Made by a program: the position numbers and the translations under genes. Shown one piece after another: positions 13,520 to 49,490 of a stretch of DNA of 64,000 nt. Under the pieces are notes generated by a model that saw only the letters and a program-made list of their open reading frames with translations, searched no databases and was not told where the DNA came from. Origin of the DNA: Solea solea (Eukaryota; Chordata; Actinopteri; Pleuronectiformes; Soleidae); contig NC_081134.1 of assembly GCF_958295425.1 (NCBI RefSeq), positions 8,306,054-8,370,053 on the forward strand, given 5' to 3'. Positions within the stretch are counted from its first letter, which is position 1; the number at the start of each line of letters is the position of its first letter.

Positions 13520-15129
13520 CTCTTTATAAAACCACACTAGGTTTTCCATACTCTTGCCCTCTATTTAATTATATATATATTATATATATTCCCTGTGAAG
13601 AGGGAAAAATAGGCAATTAATATTTATAGAGTACTTTGGCCATCATTAGAGTTGCTGTTTTAGCGATGCTAAAGTGAGCCTAGAGTATAATTATTTCTCA
13701 ATCACTTTATTGGAACACATCCAGTAAATATGGGAAACATATGCAGTTTGCAGCATGAGTTTACAGCATATGCTGCACAATGTTTTTCCAAAAGAAAAAA
13801 CAAACCAATGCAAAGCAAAGCTTTTACATGATAAGTGAGAAACAATGCTGTCTGCTCCCAGACACTGTGTGCACCCTTTTTCCTGTCATGTACTTAGTGT
13901 GACCTAACCTGGCTCTCTTAAAACTGGAGTAGACAATCAATGTTATATCAGGCCTATTACACCAGGTTTATTCAAGACATGCTTGAGCATTTGTATGAGT
14001 TAAACTCATTGACAATTTGCTAATATATAAGACTAACTTTGATTCACATCATTCCAATCCAAATGCCAGTGATCACAGAATGTGACAGACATAAAAACAA
14101 CAAGGCTGGTGTTTTGCACAGTACTGTATATTCAAACTGTTTCTTCTGGTGTGATTGTCACTATCTTGCTGTTCCACACAGAGCAAAGCAATAACATTAT
14201 GTCGCCGGAGAAGTTTTATATGAGCTCATGATGCCGCTCAGTGTTAATTATAGATGGTCTCAGATAATCCGGAGACAGTCATCAGTTACTGCACTCATCA
14301 CCAGTAATCTCAAATCATAACACCAACCTGGCTGTGGCCCTCTAACCCAGATTATTATGAAGGATGTCCTGCCCCTTCCCAAGATCATCATTTATAGATG
14401 GATGAGCAGACATTTGCACTAAAAGGTCCTGCTGAAACAGAAAATATAATGTCTACAATGATAACAATAGCATTTTAACCTTTTTTAGATGCTAGTGGAG
14501 CGTTTTAAAGTGATAGGGTGAGTATGTTTCCTAATTACACCCAAATGACTACAGCAGAGGTCAAAGATCATCACACGGGCAGCACCTGTTACTGTGGAGA
14601 CAAAGTAGGTCTCCTCATACATTTTCCATCAGTCTTCTCAACCAGGTTTCTTCAACTCTTATGTGGACAGTGCTACAATGTTTTTGTCCACACCAATAAA
14701 TATTTGAGACATTTTCCTTGTAATGCAGCAGTAAGTCTTCTGGATGAGGTGTGACATGTCATGCACTGGATCATTGGACACGTGTTTGCCTTGATGTCTC
14801 TTCACATACACTTCTCCTGATTTATCTGGATTGGCAACTCAAAAGTAGACTCTGACATCTATTCAGAGTGGCAGCTAATGTTTGCTTTGCAGCTCTGGTT
14901 TGTACAGCATGATCCTTTTGATGTGAATGAAATTCTCATTCAGTTTGATGATCAGCACTAAACTGTGAACATGATCCTGAGGCGCAATTATCAGTTTTAA
15001 GGCACTTGTTCTTTGTGTTTTTTGACATTATGTGCTCATATTGTACTTTTTACTTGTATTGACTACATGTATTACGTAGCTTTATTTCCTTACAGTATAA
15101 AACACAGAATGGGGTTAATATTTATTTTT

Positions 15130-15262
15130 TCGTATTTTATACTTTATTGATCCCCTTAGGGAAGTTCTTTCTCTGCATTTAACCCATCCTCTGCTAGAAA
15201 CCTTTCTAGAATCAGGAGCAGTGGGCAGCCACTGAGCAGCGCACAGGGAGCAATGGGGAAGG
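15130..15262. repeat. Teleost repeat, TTTATTGATCCCC...GCAGTGGGCAGCC type
   Basis: Phrases such as ACTTTATTGATCCCCTTAGG, TCTCTGCATTTAACCCATCC and AGGAGCAGTGGGCAGCCACT are a familiar interspersed repeat of fish genomes. It lies in the hs2st1-pkn2 intergenic region. I do not know its class. Confidence 0.65.
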
Positions 15263-16502
15263 GGAATCTTCACAGATCTGACACATTATGGTCGTTTAAG
15301 TAGTGATGGTGATTAGTATTTTGCCTATAAAAACAGTAAGGTATAAAAGCACAGGCATAAATGATTAAATTAACGATGACCTAGTTCCATTTTGCTGCCT
15401 CAGTTTCAAAGTAAATACTGGTTCACTGTCATATCGTCCTGACTTACATGGACTGAACAGAGCCATCATTAATGTAATCAATACCATCATCCGTGATTTT
15501 CCTGAAAATACATAATGTAAGACTATAAATGTATGATCTAAGGACTCTTACTGTGTTGGCCTTCGCTGCTTTTATTGTTTTGTTTCCTGCTGAAAAGCGT
15601 TCAGTGCCCTTTAAATTGTGTTTACATAGCCTACTCATGCACCTCAGAAAGGGAGTGATGGATTTATTTCCACAAGGACTCTACTGAAAAACATTTGTAC
15701 AATTTATGTTGTGATACTTCTACTACACAACATATTAAAGAGGGATATGTTGTACTCCACAATATTTTTATATTATTATCTTGTTAATTAAAGAAATTTC
15801 AACCATCTCAATGACATCATTATCCTTTATCAAATTGAAGAAAAAGTAGCACAGCTATGGAGTCCTCTCTTTGTAACAATCTGCAGTCTCACCATTAGAT
15901 GTCACTACTTGCACCCTGCACCTTTAAAAGGTGACAAAATTGCCCTGATTAATGGACAATTTTACTAGGAGGACTTGTTAAGTTGTGTTGAGTGACAATG
16001 AATTACAGTATATGCACAGGGCCATGTCAATTTTGCAATCTGCCCATTTCTGCTTAGGCTCAGCATGGACCACCACAAAAACACCTCCAGTTTGAGACCG
16101 CACAGACCCCATACTCCCTGTAACACAACACTTTCCAGTCCACTTTGTGGCATGCTCTTGTTTTGGTCAAAAGAGACAATGAAGAGGACAGTAACCATGG
16201 AAACATGCTTGAGGTTATATGAGGAAGTGTGCTAGAACCCACATATATACAACTCTGAGCACAAAGAATACAACGACTAAAAAAAGAGAAGGCAAACTCC
16301 TGGTAAGAAATCACTTGTAAAATGGAATGTATGATCCAGTATGCATACATGGATCTCTAGCCTTACTCAGATGCTTGTTTTGATAAACGGAAGTGCGGGC
16401 ATTTACCTATATGTGGAAAAGGAAAGAGTTATGACCCAGACCTTATACCCCAAAACATGAAACGTGAATTACAATTATTACACCCCTTTCTTTTGGGTGA
16501 GG

Positions 16503-16640
16503 GTACAGATGGGACGATACCACTTTTTTGCGTTTGATACCGATATCATAGTAGGCTATCTACCGATACCAATATTAGTCCGATGAAGTCCTTTTACATT
16601 TTAGACCATTTATGAACTTTTTGAAGCTGTTAACAACACA
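16503..16640. repeat. Teleost repeat, GGGACGATACC...CCGATACCAATATT type
   Basis: The phrase CAGATGGGACGATACCAC followed by paired GATACCGATATC and CCGATACCAATATT motifs is typical of a short nonautonomous element in fish. Boundaries are approximate. Confidence 0.55.
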
Positions 16641-17039
16641 TTTCAGACATAATTCTCCAAACAAATAGTGTTCTCCCAAAAATAAGAAATAAACAGCCCA
16701 AACATGACTCAGCTAAAACTCTTTGGCTTTTAATGTCTGTAATTTTGACCAATATGGCTTGCTCATCCCAAGGTGATGCCCTGGGTTTCTGTTTCCTGGG
16801 GGGGCCCAAAGTCTCTTGAAACGCTCCTGCATTGCAATGTCTTACTCAGGTTTTTTATGAATTAATTTGTGTAAACAATAGTACATCTTGTTTCTATGTG
16901 GCTGCATAATAAATAATGCTGTCATTTCATGTAGATAATCTACTGTTCAGTCAGTGTGAGGCATTGCTGACCTCTGGTTAATGTTCTCAGTGTTTGTGTT
17001 TACTGGAGGTGGATGATGGCGGGTTATTAGCATGAGGTA

Positions 17040-17428
17040 ATGCCAGCCTGTGTGTGTGAAGTTTTGTGTCACATGTGTTCCAGTGTCCGGACAGAGAGCA
17101 GCAGCAGGAGGATCAGTGCAGCTCTGCGGGGCGGTCTCTTCCACCCTAACCACCGCCTCTTTCTCCAACGGCGCTCGGACAGATTTATGCCTCAGCTTTT
17201 CTGTGTTTATGACCACCAGTCCGCCCTGCAGGACCCCTCCGGAACGGCGTGAGCGCGGAAAAAAGCGTAAAGACGACATGGGAAGGCCCGTGTGCCCGAG
17301 ACGACCGACGGTTTGGTCCAAATAGCCCCGACTTTTTGTCATTAGAGAGGGAAAGTTAAAACAAGGCTTGTTTTTGGACTCCCCTCCTCTCTCTCCCCGT
17401 AGGATTTGATTCAAAGGCGAAAAGCAAG
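17040..17428 (+). promoter_or_regulatory. pkn2: Probable pkn2 promoter / 5'UTR
   Basis: This stretch is richer in CpG than its surroundings (for example near 17225-17320) and runs directly into the pkn2 start codon. The start ATG has A at -3 and G at +4. No TATA box is evident. The transcription start and any upstream untranslated exon cannot be placed by eye. Confidence 0.5.
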
Positions 17429-41320
<23,892 letters not shown>

Positions 41321-41341
41321 CTTCATGTGACTCCAATCTCC

Positions 41342-41382
<41 letters not shown>

Positions 41383-43000
41383 CACACACGTTCACACACT
41401 CACACACACTCACACACTGTGAAACAACAAACCAACATCAGAGCAGAGACTGTAGCTCATGTTTTTAAAACTCCTCTGCCCAAAAGCAGGAGCAGCAGTG
41501 GACATGGCTCCTCCAGCCTTTTGGGCAAATACTTTGTGCCATCGAGAAGAAAGTTGAGACGCCTCCTGAGGACCCTGACTCATTTTTAATACACATGAAG
41601 AACTTTTTTTTTTTTTTTTTTAAATAAAAGAAAGGAACAAAAGCAACTATTGTTGGAGAGTGAAGGAGGAGGGATGCTGTCCTCCTGCACACGTCGCTAC
41701 CGCCGCGTCCGTTGTCTGACCACTGAGAATGTCTTTCATATGAACTCTGCGAAGACGGCAACACATCACAATCATGTTATTCAGTGTCACTGTCTTCAGT
41801 TTATTTTTTTTTGGTGTGTACAGATTATATTCAGTCATATATTTTATTGTCATGTCATTTTGTTTCTTTATTTTGCTCAGCCCTCGCCATAGCTTTATAG
41901 ACGTTTTTTTTTCCTCTCGCTGTAAAGTTTTGACATTTCTGCCTCCATCGTGTATGCGTCTGGCGTTCAGTGACTTTAAAGTGCTCGGAGCATTTCCGCT
42001 GAACTGCAACAAACATCCTCGACTACTACTGCTGCTTCTTGACTTGAAAACCAAGTGAGAGTCCTCACGCTACATTTGCTCGTGTGATGGAGCTCAGTCC
42101 GTGTCCACAACTCACTTTAAGCCCCATTTTCCACTTAAAATAATCCACACAGTTAACAAAACTGTTAATTGTTACAAATATCAGAACAAGTCATGTAAAA
42201 GTAAAACCCTGGCACCCTCTAGTGGCGCTGCAGCTTCAGGTTCATATTCAGCTGAACTCGGTTCTGAAGTGCTGAATCTTTTTGAGGAATAAAAATCAAA
42301 ACTTGATATTAATTTGTGTCAGAGCTGAGTTCAGTTGAGCCTCATGGACTGTTACAAAAAAAAAAGTTCGGTGTTTGTGGACGTTCAGTCGTCGGTGACC
42401 GTGCTCGATGTGCTGCATCTTTACCTCAGTGATAACAGAAAAAACAAAACACTAAATTGAGTCGCATTGTTTCTGCTACACAATCAAATTCATCTTTTCC
42501 CTGTTGAAATGACCAAAAAGCTATTTTTGGTTAAAGTCAATGTGATGTAATCGTTTGAACATGAATCCAGTTTATTTCTTTGGAGAGGGCACTTAAAAGG
42601 TTAACACTAAGTTTCTGTCGTGATGCCCAATGAAATGATCCCCACGTTCTTTACACAGCAGATGACTTTTTGTCAATTTGCATGTTAAATCTAAATTGTC
42701 TCTTATCGTTGCAGACCTGTTGATATAAAATCACTACAGTGGAGGGCAGGGTATATTATATATACATACTGTATGTACACAGTTAAGCTGAAAGCACTAA
42801 TTTTATCAACAGTTTTAATTATTCACATTTCTTAAAGATAAATAGGTTGTACAGTTATATTTTTTCTTTTTTTATTCTTTGCTTGTGCATGTTGTTGCCA
42901 GAACAGATCTTTGTGGATGGTACAAACACTCAATGACCCCGGTTAAAAATAAGGCTTTTTTTTTTTTTTTACAGTCAATGTTTGTTGCCTACCATGAATG
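41321..43000 (+). other. pkn2: pkn2 3'UTR and tail-to-tail region
   Basis: Noncoding sequence follows the pkn2 TAG stop. Candidate poly(A) signals on + are AATAAA at 41623-41628 (after a long T run) and AATAAA at 42288-42293. A large CA repeat starts 25 bases after the stop. A CCCTCTAGTGG phrase near 42217 is repeat-like. The end of the UTR is not defined. Confidence 0.55.
41346..41418. repeat. (CA)n microsatellite in pkn2 3'UTR
   Basis: About 17 CA units are followed by interrupted (CACACGTT)/(CACACT) units. Confidence 0.95.
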
Positions 43001-43246
43001 CACAAATTAAACATTTGTAATAGTGGGTTTGTGTGTACTTGCAGCTCTGACGTTCTAAAGTATGTAAGTGAAAGATTGTATTCTTCAAAACATGAGCAGA
43101 TCATATAATGCTTTAATGAAAATTGTATTTTTTTAAATTACTTGAAACAAGGTTTTTCTACAGACAGATTATGAATACAGTATGAAACCAGCCTAAAATC
43201 TACAAGCATCAATTACACTTTCTCACTTGGACACATATACATGTAG

Positions 43247-43503
43247 GGGGCTGCAACAATAAATTGAGAAGTCATCCGTTACTAAATTAATAGAGTATGG
43301 TTTTTATAAATTCTGCATATGCTTCTTAAATGTAATTTTTCCTCTGACTGTAACCTAAAGATCTTTGGTTTGGGGAAAAAAACATTTAAGAACATTGCTA
43401 TTTTGATGTTAGGGGGAAAAACGTTTCCATTTTCTGCATTTAATGTACAAGACAAATTGACAGATTGAACCGTAATGAAAATAATCATTACTTGCAGCCC
43501 TTT
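43247..43503. repeat. Teleost interspersed repeat, TTGCAGC family (copy 4)
   Basis: It runs from GGGGGCTGCAACAATAAATT to AATGAAAATAATCATTACTTG followed by CAGCCC, with inverted ends as in copy 2. It lies downstream of the gtf2b stop and may be within its 3'UTR. Confidence 0.65.
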
Positions 43504-43738
43504 ATACATAGTACAGTATATACACTCAAATGAAATACTGTATGCACAGTCTAAGCTTGTTTCTTTAAGCACTGGAATGTGTGTCTGATTTCTTCCTGTC
43601 AAAGCACCTTCATAAAAGGCTTTTAAAGTCCTTAGAAGAGACAAAAATCTTCCAAAGTCCAACAAAAAATAGGATAAAAAAAGAGCACGATCCTCTAAGT
43701 ACAGCAGAAAAAAAATAAGAGTGTAGACAGCATCTGCT

Positions 43739-46700
43739 TCACAGCTGGGGCAGTTTGTCGACCGGTGTGTCAAACTTGAAATCTGGAGGGAAAAGTTCTG
43801 CAGCACGCGGGTAGATGAGTCGGTACGACTGTCTGATTGTGACGTCTGCGACTCCGGCAATATCTCCGATTTCTGTGGAAGTTAAGAGAGACAACGGTGT
43901 AATGTTTGTGCTGCAACCAATCACACTTCTGCATTTTCAGTATCTGTATCAGCACTGACCACAGAGAAGCTAGAAGGACGCAAACACCTGGCTTGTATTT
44001 CCATTTTTAAAATATTTTCCAATTAAGCCATACAACATTTGTATTGTCAAGGAAACTAATGCTGGTTCTAAAACTTCAACAGAGCAACAGTGCCACATCC
44101 TCACTCACCTTTCTGGGTCTTTTTCTCTGCAGATGCCTGGGACGCCATGTAAATGGCTGCTGCAGCCACAGAGATGGGGCTCCTGCCCGGCACCAGGTCC
44201 AGCTCCACGGCCTTCCTGGCGATGTAGGTGGCCGCCATCTGCACCTGTTTGGGCAGCCCGAGGTTTGAGCAGAAGCGGGACATAAAGTCTCCTGTGGTGA
44301 TGAGGTCCACGCTGGTCTCCAGTGCCTTCAGGATCAACTTGAAACATCTACCAATTTCCTTCTTGGAGATTCTGGAGACGGCGCATATCTCTGTGGATCA
44401 AATGAGCAAAATCAGGAGAGATCCAAGTTTTTGGTGTCACTACAGGGCGACGGTAGTCTACATGCCGATGTGTCCTTGGGCAACACACTTAACCCCACAT
44501 TGCTCCTGCCGGCTGAGCTGGCAGCGGGTGAATGAGTATGAAAGATGTGTTGCACATAGATGTGCTGTGTGAATGAGTGAATGGCAAAACTATTATCTAA
44601 TCTCTCAAAAATATTGCAGAAAATAAAAGTAGTTCTGACCTTTAAAGGTTCTTGGTACACCTTCTTGTCTGCAGGCGATGTAGAGACAGGCTGAAGCAAT
44701 GGCATCGTTGGCTCGGCCCTTCAGGCTCTTCTGTTCATAAACTTGCTTGAATAAGTTGTTTGTTCTGTCCTGCAGGGCAAGAACATTTTTTTAAAGCAAA
44801 CAAATTAGTTTTCAACCTTCCTGAATTCAAAGGAATTGTTTTAAGTCTTTGACTTGAGGAAATGGAGTAGAGAAGAAGAACATGAAGAACATAAAGAGAA
44901 GCAGACTCCTGCTGTGAGGCTGCAGGAGTCTGCTCATAAAGAGGGAGAGAGGGTGGAGGACTGCTGCTAAACTAGCTCCGTTTATGTGCAATATGTCGTT
45001 AAACTACCACCAAAATGGTTAAAATGTCACTTCCAACACGTTACCACAGCGTTTACGTTAATATTCCGTACAAACAAACACTGACGAATCGCGACATTGG
45101 CGTATTCTGGTCCACACTTGAGTGGACAGACCAGAGTGGTGAGTGAGAGGATTATATTTTTATCTCTTTACGGGGACTTTAATCACCTCAATCATGCCCA
45201 CATCAAGCTGCCACCACGGCAGTACTGCATGGATTTTCGAAAGGCCAATTTAAAAAATATAGTCCACAAATTTGATATTTTTCCCACATCTTTCAGCCCT
45301 GTGCTCCACCAGTATGTGACCATACACTTCAGTGATGAACGAGATTTGCACAGAATTACCACGAACTTTGCTTTCATTTCTCTGAAAGACAAATGCGTGT
45401 GGTTTTCAGTTCTCTCTACTCTGCTGACAGACACACCTGATGTTGTCTAAACTGAACCAGGTAAAGAGAATGACAGTAAAAACCTTCGCTATTATTAGCT
45501 TACTATGATGTTCCTTGGCAGGTTGATGCGATCGGCCATTGTGCTGATCTCTTTAAAGGCGTTGAGCATGGCCCGGTCGGAGCTGCTCATTGTCCGCCGG
45601 TTCTGGTACTTGGAGTTTCCAAACTCATCAAAACTAGCTGCACCAGTTCCCTGTGGTGGAAACCAGAAAAGATTATTTACTACAATTATTAGTACAATTA
45701 GTACTTTCTTCATATTTTCAAATTGCTTTGTGCCCCCCAAACTATTGACAATAGAAAACTGGAAGTGTTTGAACAGCGGCCACTGTCTCACCTTGCTGAT
45801 CATGGTGGTCAGGTCTCCTCCATTAAGCAGTGGATTCTGGGCGTCTCCTACTCTGGATGGGTCTTTCAGGGCTTTCTCATTTGAAAACGTCCGCCACTCG
45901 GAACCCACATCGATCACACGGTCACCTGAGGAAAAATGGTGTGAGCACGCAGAGAAGAAATAGATAAGAGACTTCAATCTGAAGAGAACTAAAAGGTGAT
46001 AATAGATCTTTTCTTTCCCACATTCTTTGTTACAAGCTTTAACTGACAGATTTGCTGCATGGATTTATTTCAATGTAAATTTAGTCTGAGGGAATAGTAA
46101 TACCCAACAACCTCTTCAACTAAAATAAGAAAATATAACAGTATTTGACTTCTGGTTTCATTAATGTTAAAGGCTTAACCAAAAAGTTTCATAAAATGTC
46201 GTCATTCTTTTTTATCAAGTTCAGCAAATCACCTGCACTTTAGTTTGATTGCATTACATCCCTCTGGAATAATTTAACAGATGATGCAATAACAATCCCA
46301 ATTCTCTCGACACTTTTGCACTTGTCCATGTCTCAAATATATGAACTGTGTTGATCCCTCTGTATTTTATTTTTCTCAGCTCTAAAGGTGGCACTCTGGT
46401 TCTACACGTCATCCTCTTCCCTCTCTTGTTCCACACCGTCTTAGAACTCTCTCTGTGAGTAGTGAAGCAGGAAAACATAAGTGACAGGGTGCGACAAACA
46501 CCCTTGTCACACCCCTGTACCGAGTGTGAACAGAGCCATTATTTCTTCTTCCACTATGTAGCAGAATTAAGGTTAAGATTTTGATAGTTTAGTCTCATCA
46601 AGCCTTTTTATGCACGTCGTCATAGAGCTGTGCTGAAGTGAAGTGAAGAAACAGGTGAGGCTTCTTCTTGCATCAGAAAGCAGCTGGCGTCTCTCGAGTC

Positions 46701-48972
46701 CATGTCTGACCTGCTGTGTATCTAACCCTCTGGGGTCTCATTAGAGGAGAACACCATCTACCTCACATTTTAAAAAAAGATTATTGTACCTGCCCTTTTC
46801 ACACACGTACGTGCCTTAGCGATAAGGAACATATTGATTAATACACATTCATATCAGACTAGACCGTCAGTCAAATCACTATATTGCGAATTAATGTAAC
46901 GCTGCATAAGACTGAAACTTTTTTTAAAAATAGACTTTTAGAGGTTTCTCAAATACAACACAACTGTTGCGTTTACGATGCTTTAAATTCATCTAGTACA
47001 CAAGTACAGGACATCAAAATGGAAAGGAAGGATATTATTGTACTTCTGCTGAAAGCTCTCCGATTCAGTGAGAGCATGGGTTTGTATTCACACTTACCTA
47101 CGACAAGGCCGCACTCAGGGCAGATCATGTCCCCCGCTCTGTAGTCCTCCACCAGAATGGCTTCAGGGTGGTTGGGACATTGAACTCTGGGCAGAGCCAG
47201 GGCATCTCCACTAGAAGAGGAAAACATTTGTTTTATGATGGAAAAGCTAAAATTGCAGATAATGATGAGTGAAAGTAGAACACGGAGTTGTGAATGCTGA
47301 GTGCTCTCCTCATGTGGGTGTATTTATATTCTTATATTCAGTATGAGTACTCTGCTGTTGCCTTTGATCTGCGTTTCATCACCTTGCCCGACTTTGATTT
47401 GCCCTATCAATTGGTTTCCTATACAGTTGTCATCGCATTCATTCATCATCTTCTATCGCTTTATCCTTATCATTATTTTTTTAAGGTTATTCTTAATTGT
47501 TGTTAATTGTTCTTGCTACTCACCAAAATGTTAGGACATTTCACGGTGATTTAAAGCCATTTTAAGAGTTTAAGGCATTATTTTACATTTATTGCAATAA
47601 TAATAACAATATTGTGAATCGCAATAGTTTAGGTGATCATAACATTCAAAGCTGTAGCTTGTTGGGGTGGCTCAAAATATCTGGTTTGGTGGTATATATC
47701 GTCGTCCTTCCTCGTTGCCATAAGAGAATCGATACACCAAGACAAATATCGATATTTTAAGTTATGGTAAAGTAAACAGTCCCTGCGAGTCGCTATTTGG
47801 GCAGAATTGACCTGCCGACGAAGAGGGAGAATTTACGTTGAGTTAGATGTCTCTTCAGTTAGACAGATGATGTCTCGCTTGCAATAATACTGATCATCGC
47901 AGAATCGTGATATTATTGGTATCATGGACCATGTTACGCATATCGTATCGTGAGGTCTCTTGTGATTCCCACCCCTAGTAGTTCACACAATGCTTTTTAA
48001 GTCTATCAGCTCCACAAGAGCTAGTGTTACACGCCAACTTGCTTTCAGGAAAAAGTCTACATGTCCAATGTGCTTTGTTGTCTATCAGTTCACGGTTATT
48101 GTTTTAAAAAAACAAAACATTATTTGGCAGTAATATTGATCATCAAAGAATCGTATTGGTATCATGGACCATGTTTTGCACATTGTGAGGTGTCTTGTGA
48201 TTCCCACCCCTAGTAATTCACACATTGCTATCACCACCACAAGACTACTGTTCCTAGTGTCACACGCCATTTATTTTTTAATACTTTTGCTTAAAAATGT
48301 GTTACTAAAAATAATCTATTTGAGGCTAATAGATAAATGTATCTATTGCCTCGATCATAGGATTTTCGTATGATAATGTAACAAAACAGTACAAATCCTG
48401 GGCTCGATCCATCGTAACCAATACGTCATGATCACATAATAAAAGCATAACTGAAGACAGGGACACACCAACCATGAACCAGGTGACAATTAAACACAAT
48501 TATTTTTATTTTATGTCCCGTGTTGAAGTCAGCGTTGAACAGAAGTCCCGTTAGAACAGTATACGAGTGTTGAGGAAAAGGCTAAACGTAGAGCGTCCAT
48601 CCGGAGCTGTAGTTTCTGTTAGCATACGTTTCCGCTTCAAACTCCATTAGCGAGACAAAGCAAAACAAGTCCACAATGCGACGTTGTCGCCGTAAAAACG
48701 ATCACGAGCTGAAGCTATTGTGCGCCGGGATTGACGCAGCTGTTGACGTTCACTTCTGGCAACATCTACCCGGCTAACTAGCTTAATAACGGCACAATAC
48801 GTTGTTCGCTTTAGTGTACGAAGAAGAGCGCAGGGGTTGGTGGCAAAACTGTGCCACCAGGTCCACATTTAATCATGTAGTTTGAAATCAATAGTTGCGT
48901 GAGAACTAAACACGCACAAAACAGATTTTACGTGAAGGAAAAAGTTGCTACTCACCGGCTGGTCGACGCCAT
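43739..48972 (-). CDS. gtf2b: General transcription factor IIB (TFIIB), 7 coding exons
   Basis: TFIIB bridges TBP on promoter DNA to RNA polymerase II and helps choose the start site. Exons on the minus strand, in order: 48956-48972, 47098-47210, 45792-45925, 45504-45650, 44640-44769, 44109-44390 and 43739-43872. The total of 957 nt gives 318 residues plus stop (human 316; two extra residues in GDALALPR). Zinc-ribbon ligands are Cys17, His20, Cys36 and Cys39 (QCPNH and ICPEC). The B-reader/linker follows ([20 protein letters not shown], then [19 protein letters not shown]). Two cyclin folds follow, at about residues 125-205 and 220-300 ([39 protein letters not shown]). The end reads [11 protein letters not shown]. 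All borders are GT-AG and phases agree. The gene faces pkn2 tail to tail, with about 2.4 kb between stops. Confidence 0.98.
44424..44590. repeat. Teleost SINE-like repeat in gtf2b intron 5
   Basis: Phrases GATGTGTCCTTGGGCAACAC, ACTTAACCCC and GTGTGAATGAGTGAATGGC are a very common fish interspersed repeat, here shortened. It lies between gtf2b exons 5 and 6. Confidence 0.65.
44900..44934. repeat. Perfect 13-bp inverted repeat
   Basis: AGCAGACTCCTGC and GCAGGAGTCTGCT flank a 9-base loop. The flanking phrase GGACTGCTGCTAAACTAGCT is familiar from a fish interspersed repeat, so this is probably part of a transposon remnant that extends to about 45100. It lies in gtf2b intron 4. Confidence 0.7.
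45097..45450 (+). other. 117-codon open frame in gtf2b intron 4, possible LINE fragment
   Basis: The open frame lies on the strand opposite gtf2b. It contains [15 protein letters not shown], which recalls the GDFN motif of non-LTR retrotransposon endonucleases. The rest does not match what I know of those proteins, and it has no upstream ATG with good context (the frame opens with TTG). It is most likely a decayed repeat rather than a gene. Confidence 0.3.
47885..48031. repeat. Direct repeat, copy A (GATTCCCACCCCTAG type)
   Basis: It contains ATACTGATCATCGCAGAATC, TTGGTATCATGGACCATGTT, CTTGTGATTCCCACCCCTAG and GTGTTACACGCCA. The same phrases recur in order at 48127-48275. The last part is a common end of a fish transposon-like repeat. 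The region 47676-47770 just before it (CGATACACCAAG, ATATCGATATTT) seems to belong to the same element. Confidence 0.7.
48127..48275. repeat. Direct repeat, copy B
   Basis: Diverged copy of 47885-48031, sharing TTGGTATCATGGACCATGTT, TCTTGTGATTCCCACCCCTA and GTGTCACACGCCA. It begins immediately after the 48051-48134 block. Confidence 0.7.
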
Positions 48973-49040
48973 ATCACTCTCCGCTCTGTACCCGTTTGTC
49001 AAAGAAACAAATGATTGGAGCACCCATATTTATAACCTTT
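48973..49040 (-). promoter_or_regulatory. gtf2b: gtf2b core promoter with TATA-like box
   Basis: On the minus strand, TATAAATA reads from 49034 down to 49027, about 55 bases before the ATG at 48972. A start about 25-30 bases downstream of this box would give a 5'UTR of roughly 30 nt. The spacing is right for a TATA promoter; the start site itself is inferred. The first coding exon encodes only MASTSR. Confidence 0.55.
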
Positions 49041-49365
49041 GAGGTCACATGTCTCCTGGAGTACGGACAGTCAAAGAGCCCAAACTAGACCAAATGCGCT
49101 TCTCCCTAAAATAAACCTTTTGTTTCGTGTCTATGTATTATTTATTAAAATGTTATTATAAATATTACTATTTTATTTCATATGCTCTTCATGGTTGTAA
49201 ACTTGAATAACATGTAGAACAGTCATGAATTTTAGCCATGAAGAACAAAGGACATTCATAGACATGCTCATTTTTTGCCGTTTGGGTGTGTTGGGAATGT
49301 GGATGGGGGATGGGATGGAGAAATAACCATAATCATTTTCTGAGAAATAATATTTTTGTTAAAAT

Positions 49366-49490
49366 GGAAAAAAGTCTCCATGTCCAATGAAAAAGTGCTT
49401 TGTTATCTATCGGTTCACAGTTATTGTTTTTTTTTTTGTTTTTTGTTTTTTGTTTTTAAAAACCAGAACATTATTTGGCAGTTAATATAC
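49366..49490. repeat. Copy of gtf2b intron 1 block 48051-48134
   Basis: Shared phrases in order: AAAAAGTCT(A/C)CATGTCCAA, GTGCTTTGTT, CTATC(A/G)GTTCAC, GTTATTGTTTT, then AACATTATTTGGCAGT. This copy has an expanded T-rich centre. The two copies lie in the same orientation on either side of gtf2b exon 1. Confidence 0.75.

Larger units (their letters stand above)
11971..17039. other. Intergenic hs2st1-pkn2, no gene recognised
   Basis: No exon with family support was found on either strand. In human, LMO4 lies between HS2ST1 and PKN2, but no LIM-domain cysteine/histidine pattern is visible in any frame here. The stretch contains repeat fragments at 13237-13519, 15130-15262 and 16503-16640, and AT-rich low complexity near 13568-13590. 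Confidence 0.6.
47211..48955 (-). other. gtf2b: gtf2b intron 1 with duplicated repeat segments
   Basis: No coding sequence was recognised. It holds two related blocks, 47885-48031 and 48127-48275, and a third short block at 48051-48134 that recurs upstream of the gene at 49366-49490. Confidence 0.7.

Noticed and set aside
11971..17039. Search for LMO4 exons
   Set aside because: No LIM-domain Cys/His spacing seen in any frame.
16947..17414. 155-codon minus-strand open frame
   Set aside because: Spans the pkn2 5'UTR/promoter; no recognisable protein features.
43282..43860. 192-codon open frame on the minus strand
   Set aside because: It overlaps the last gtf2b exon in a different frame and runs through an interspersed repeat; no family resemblance.
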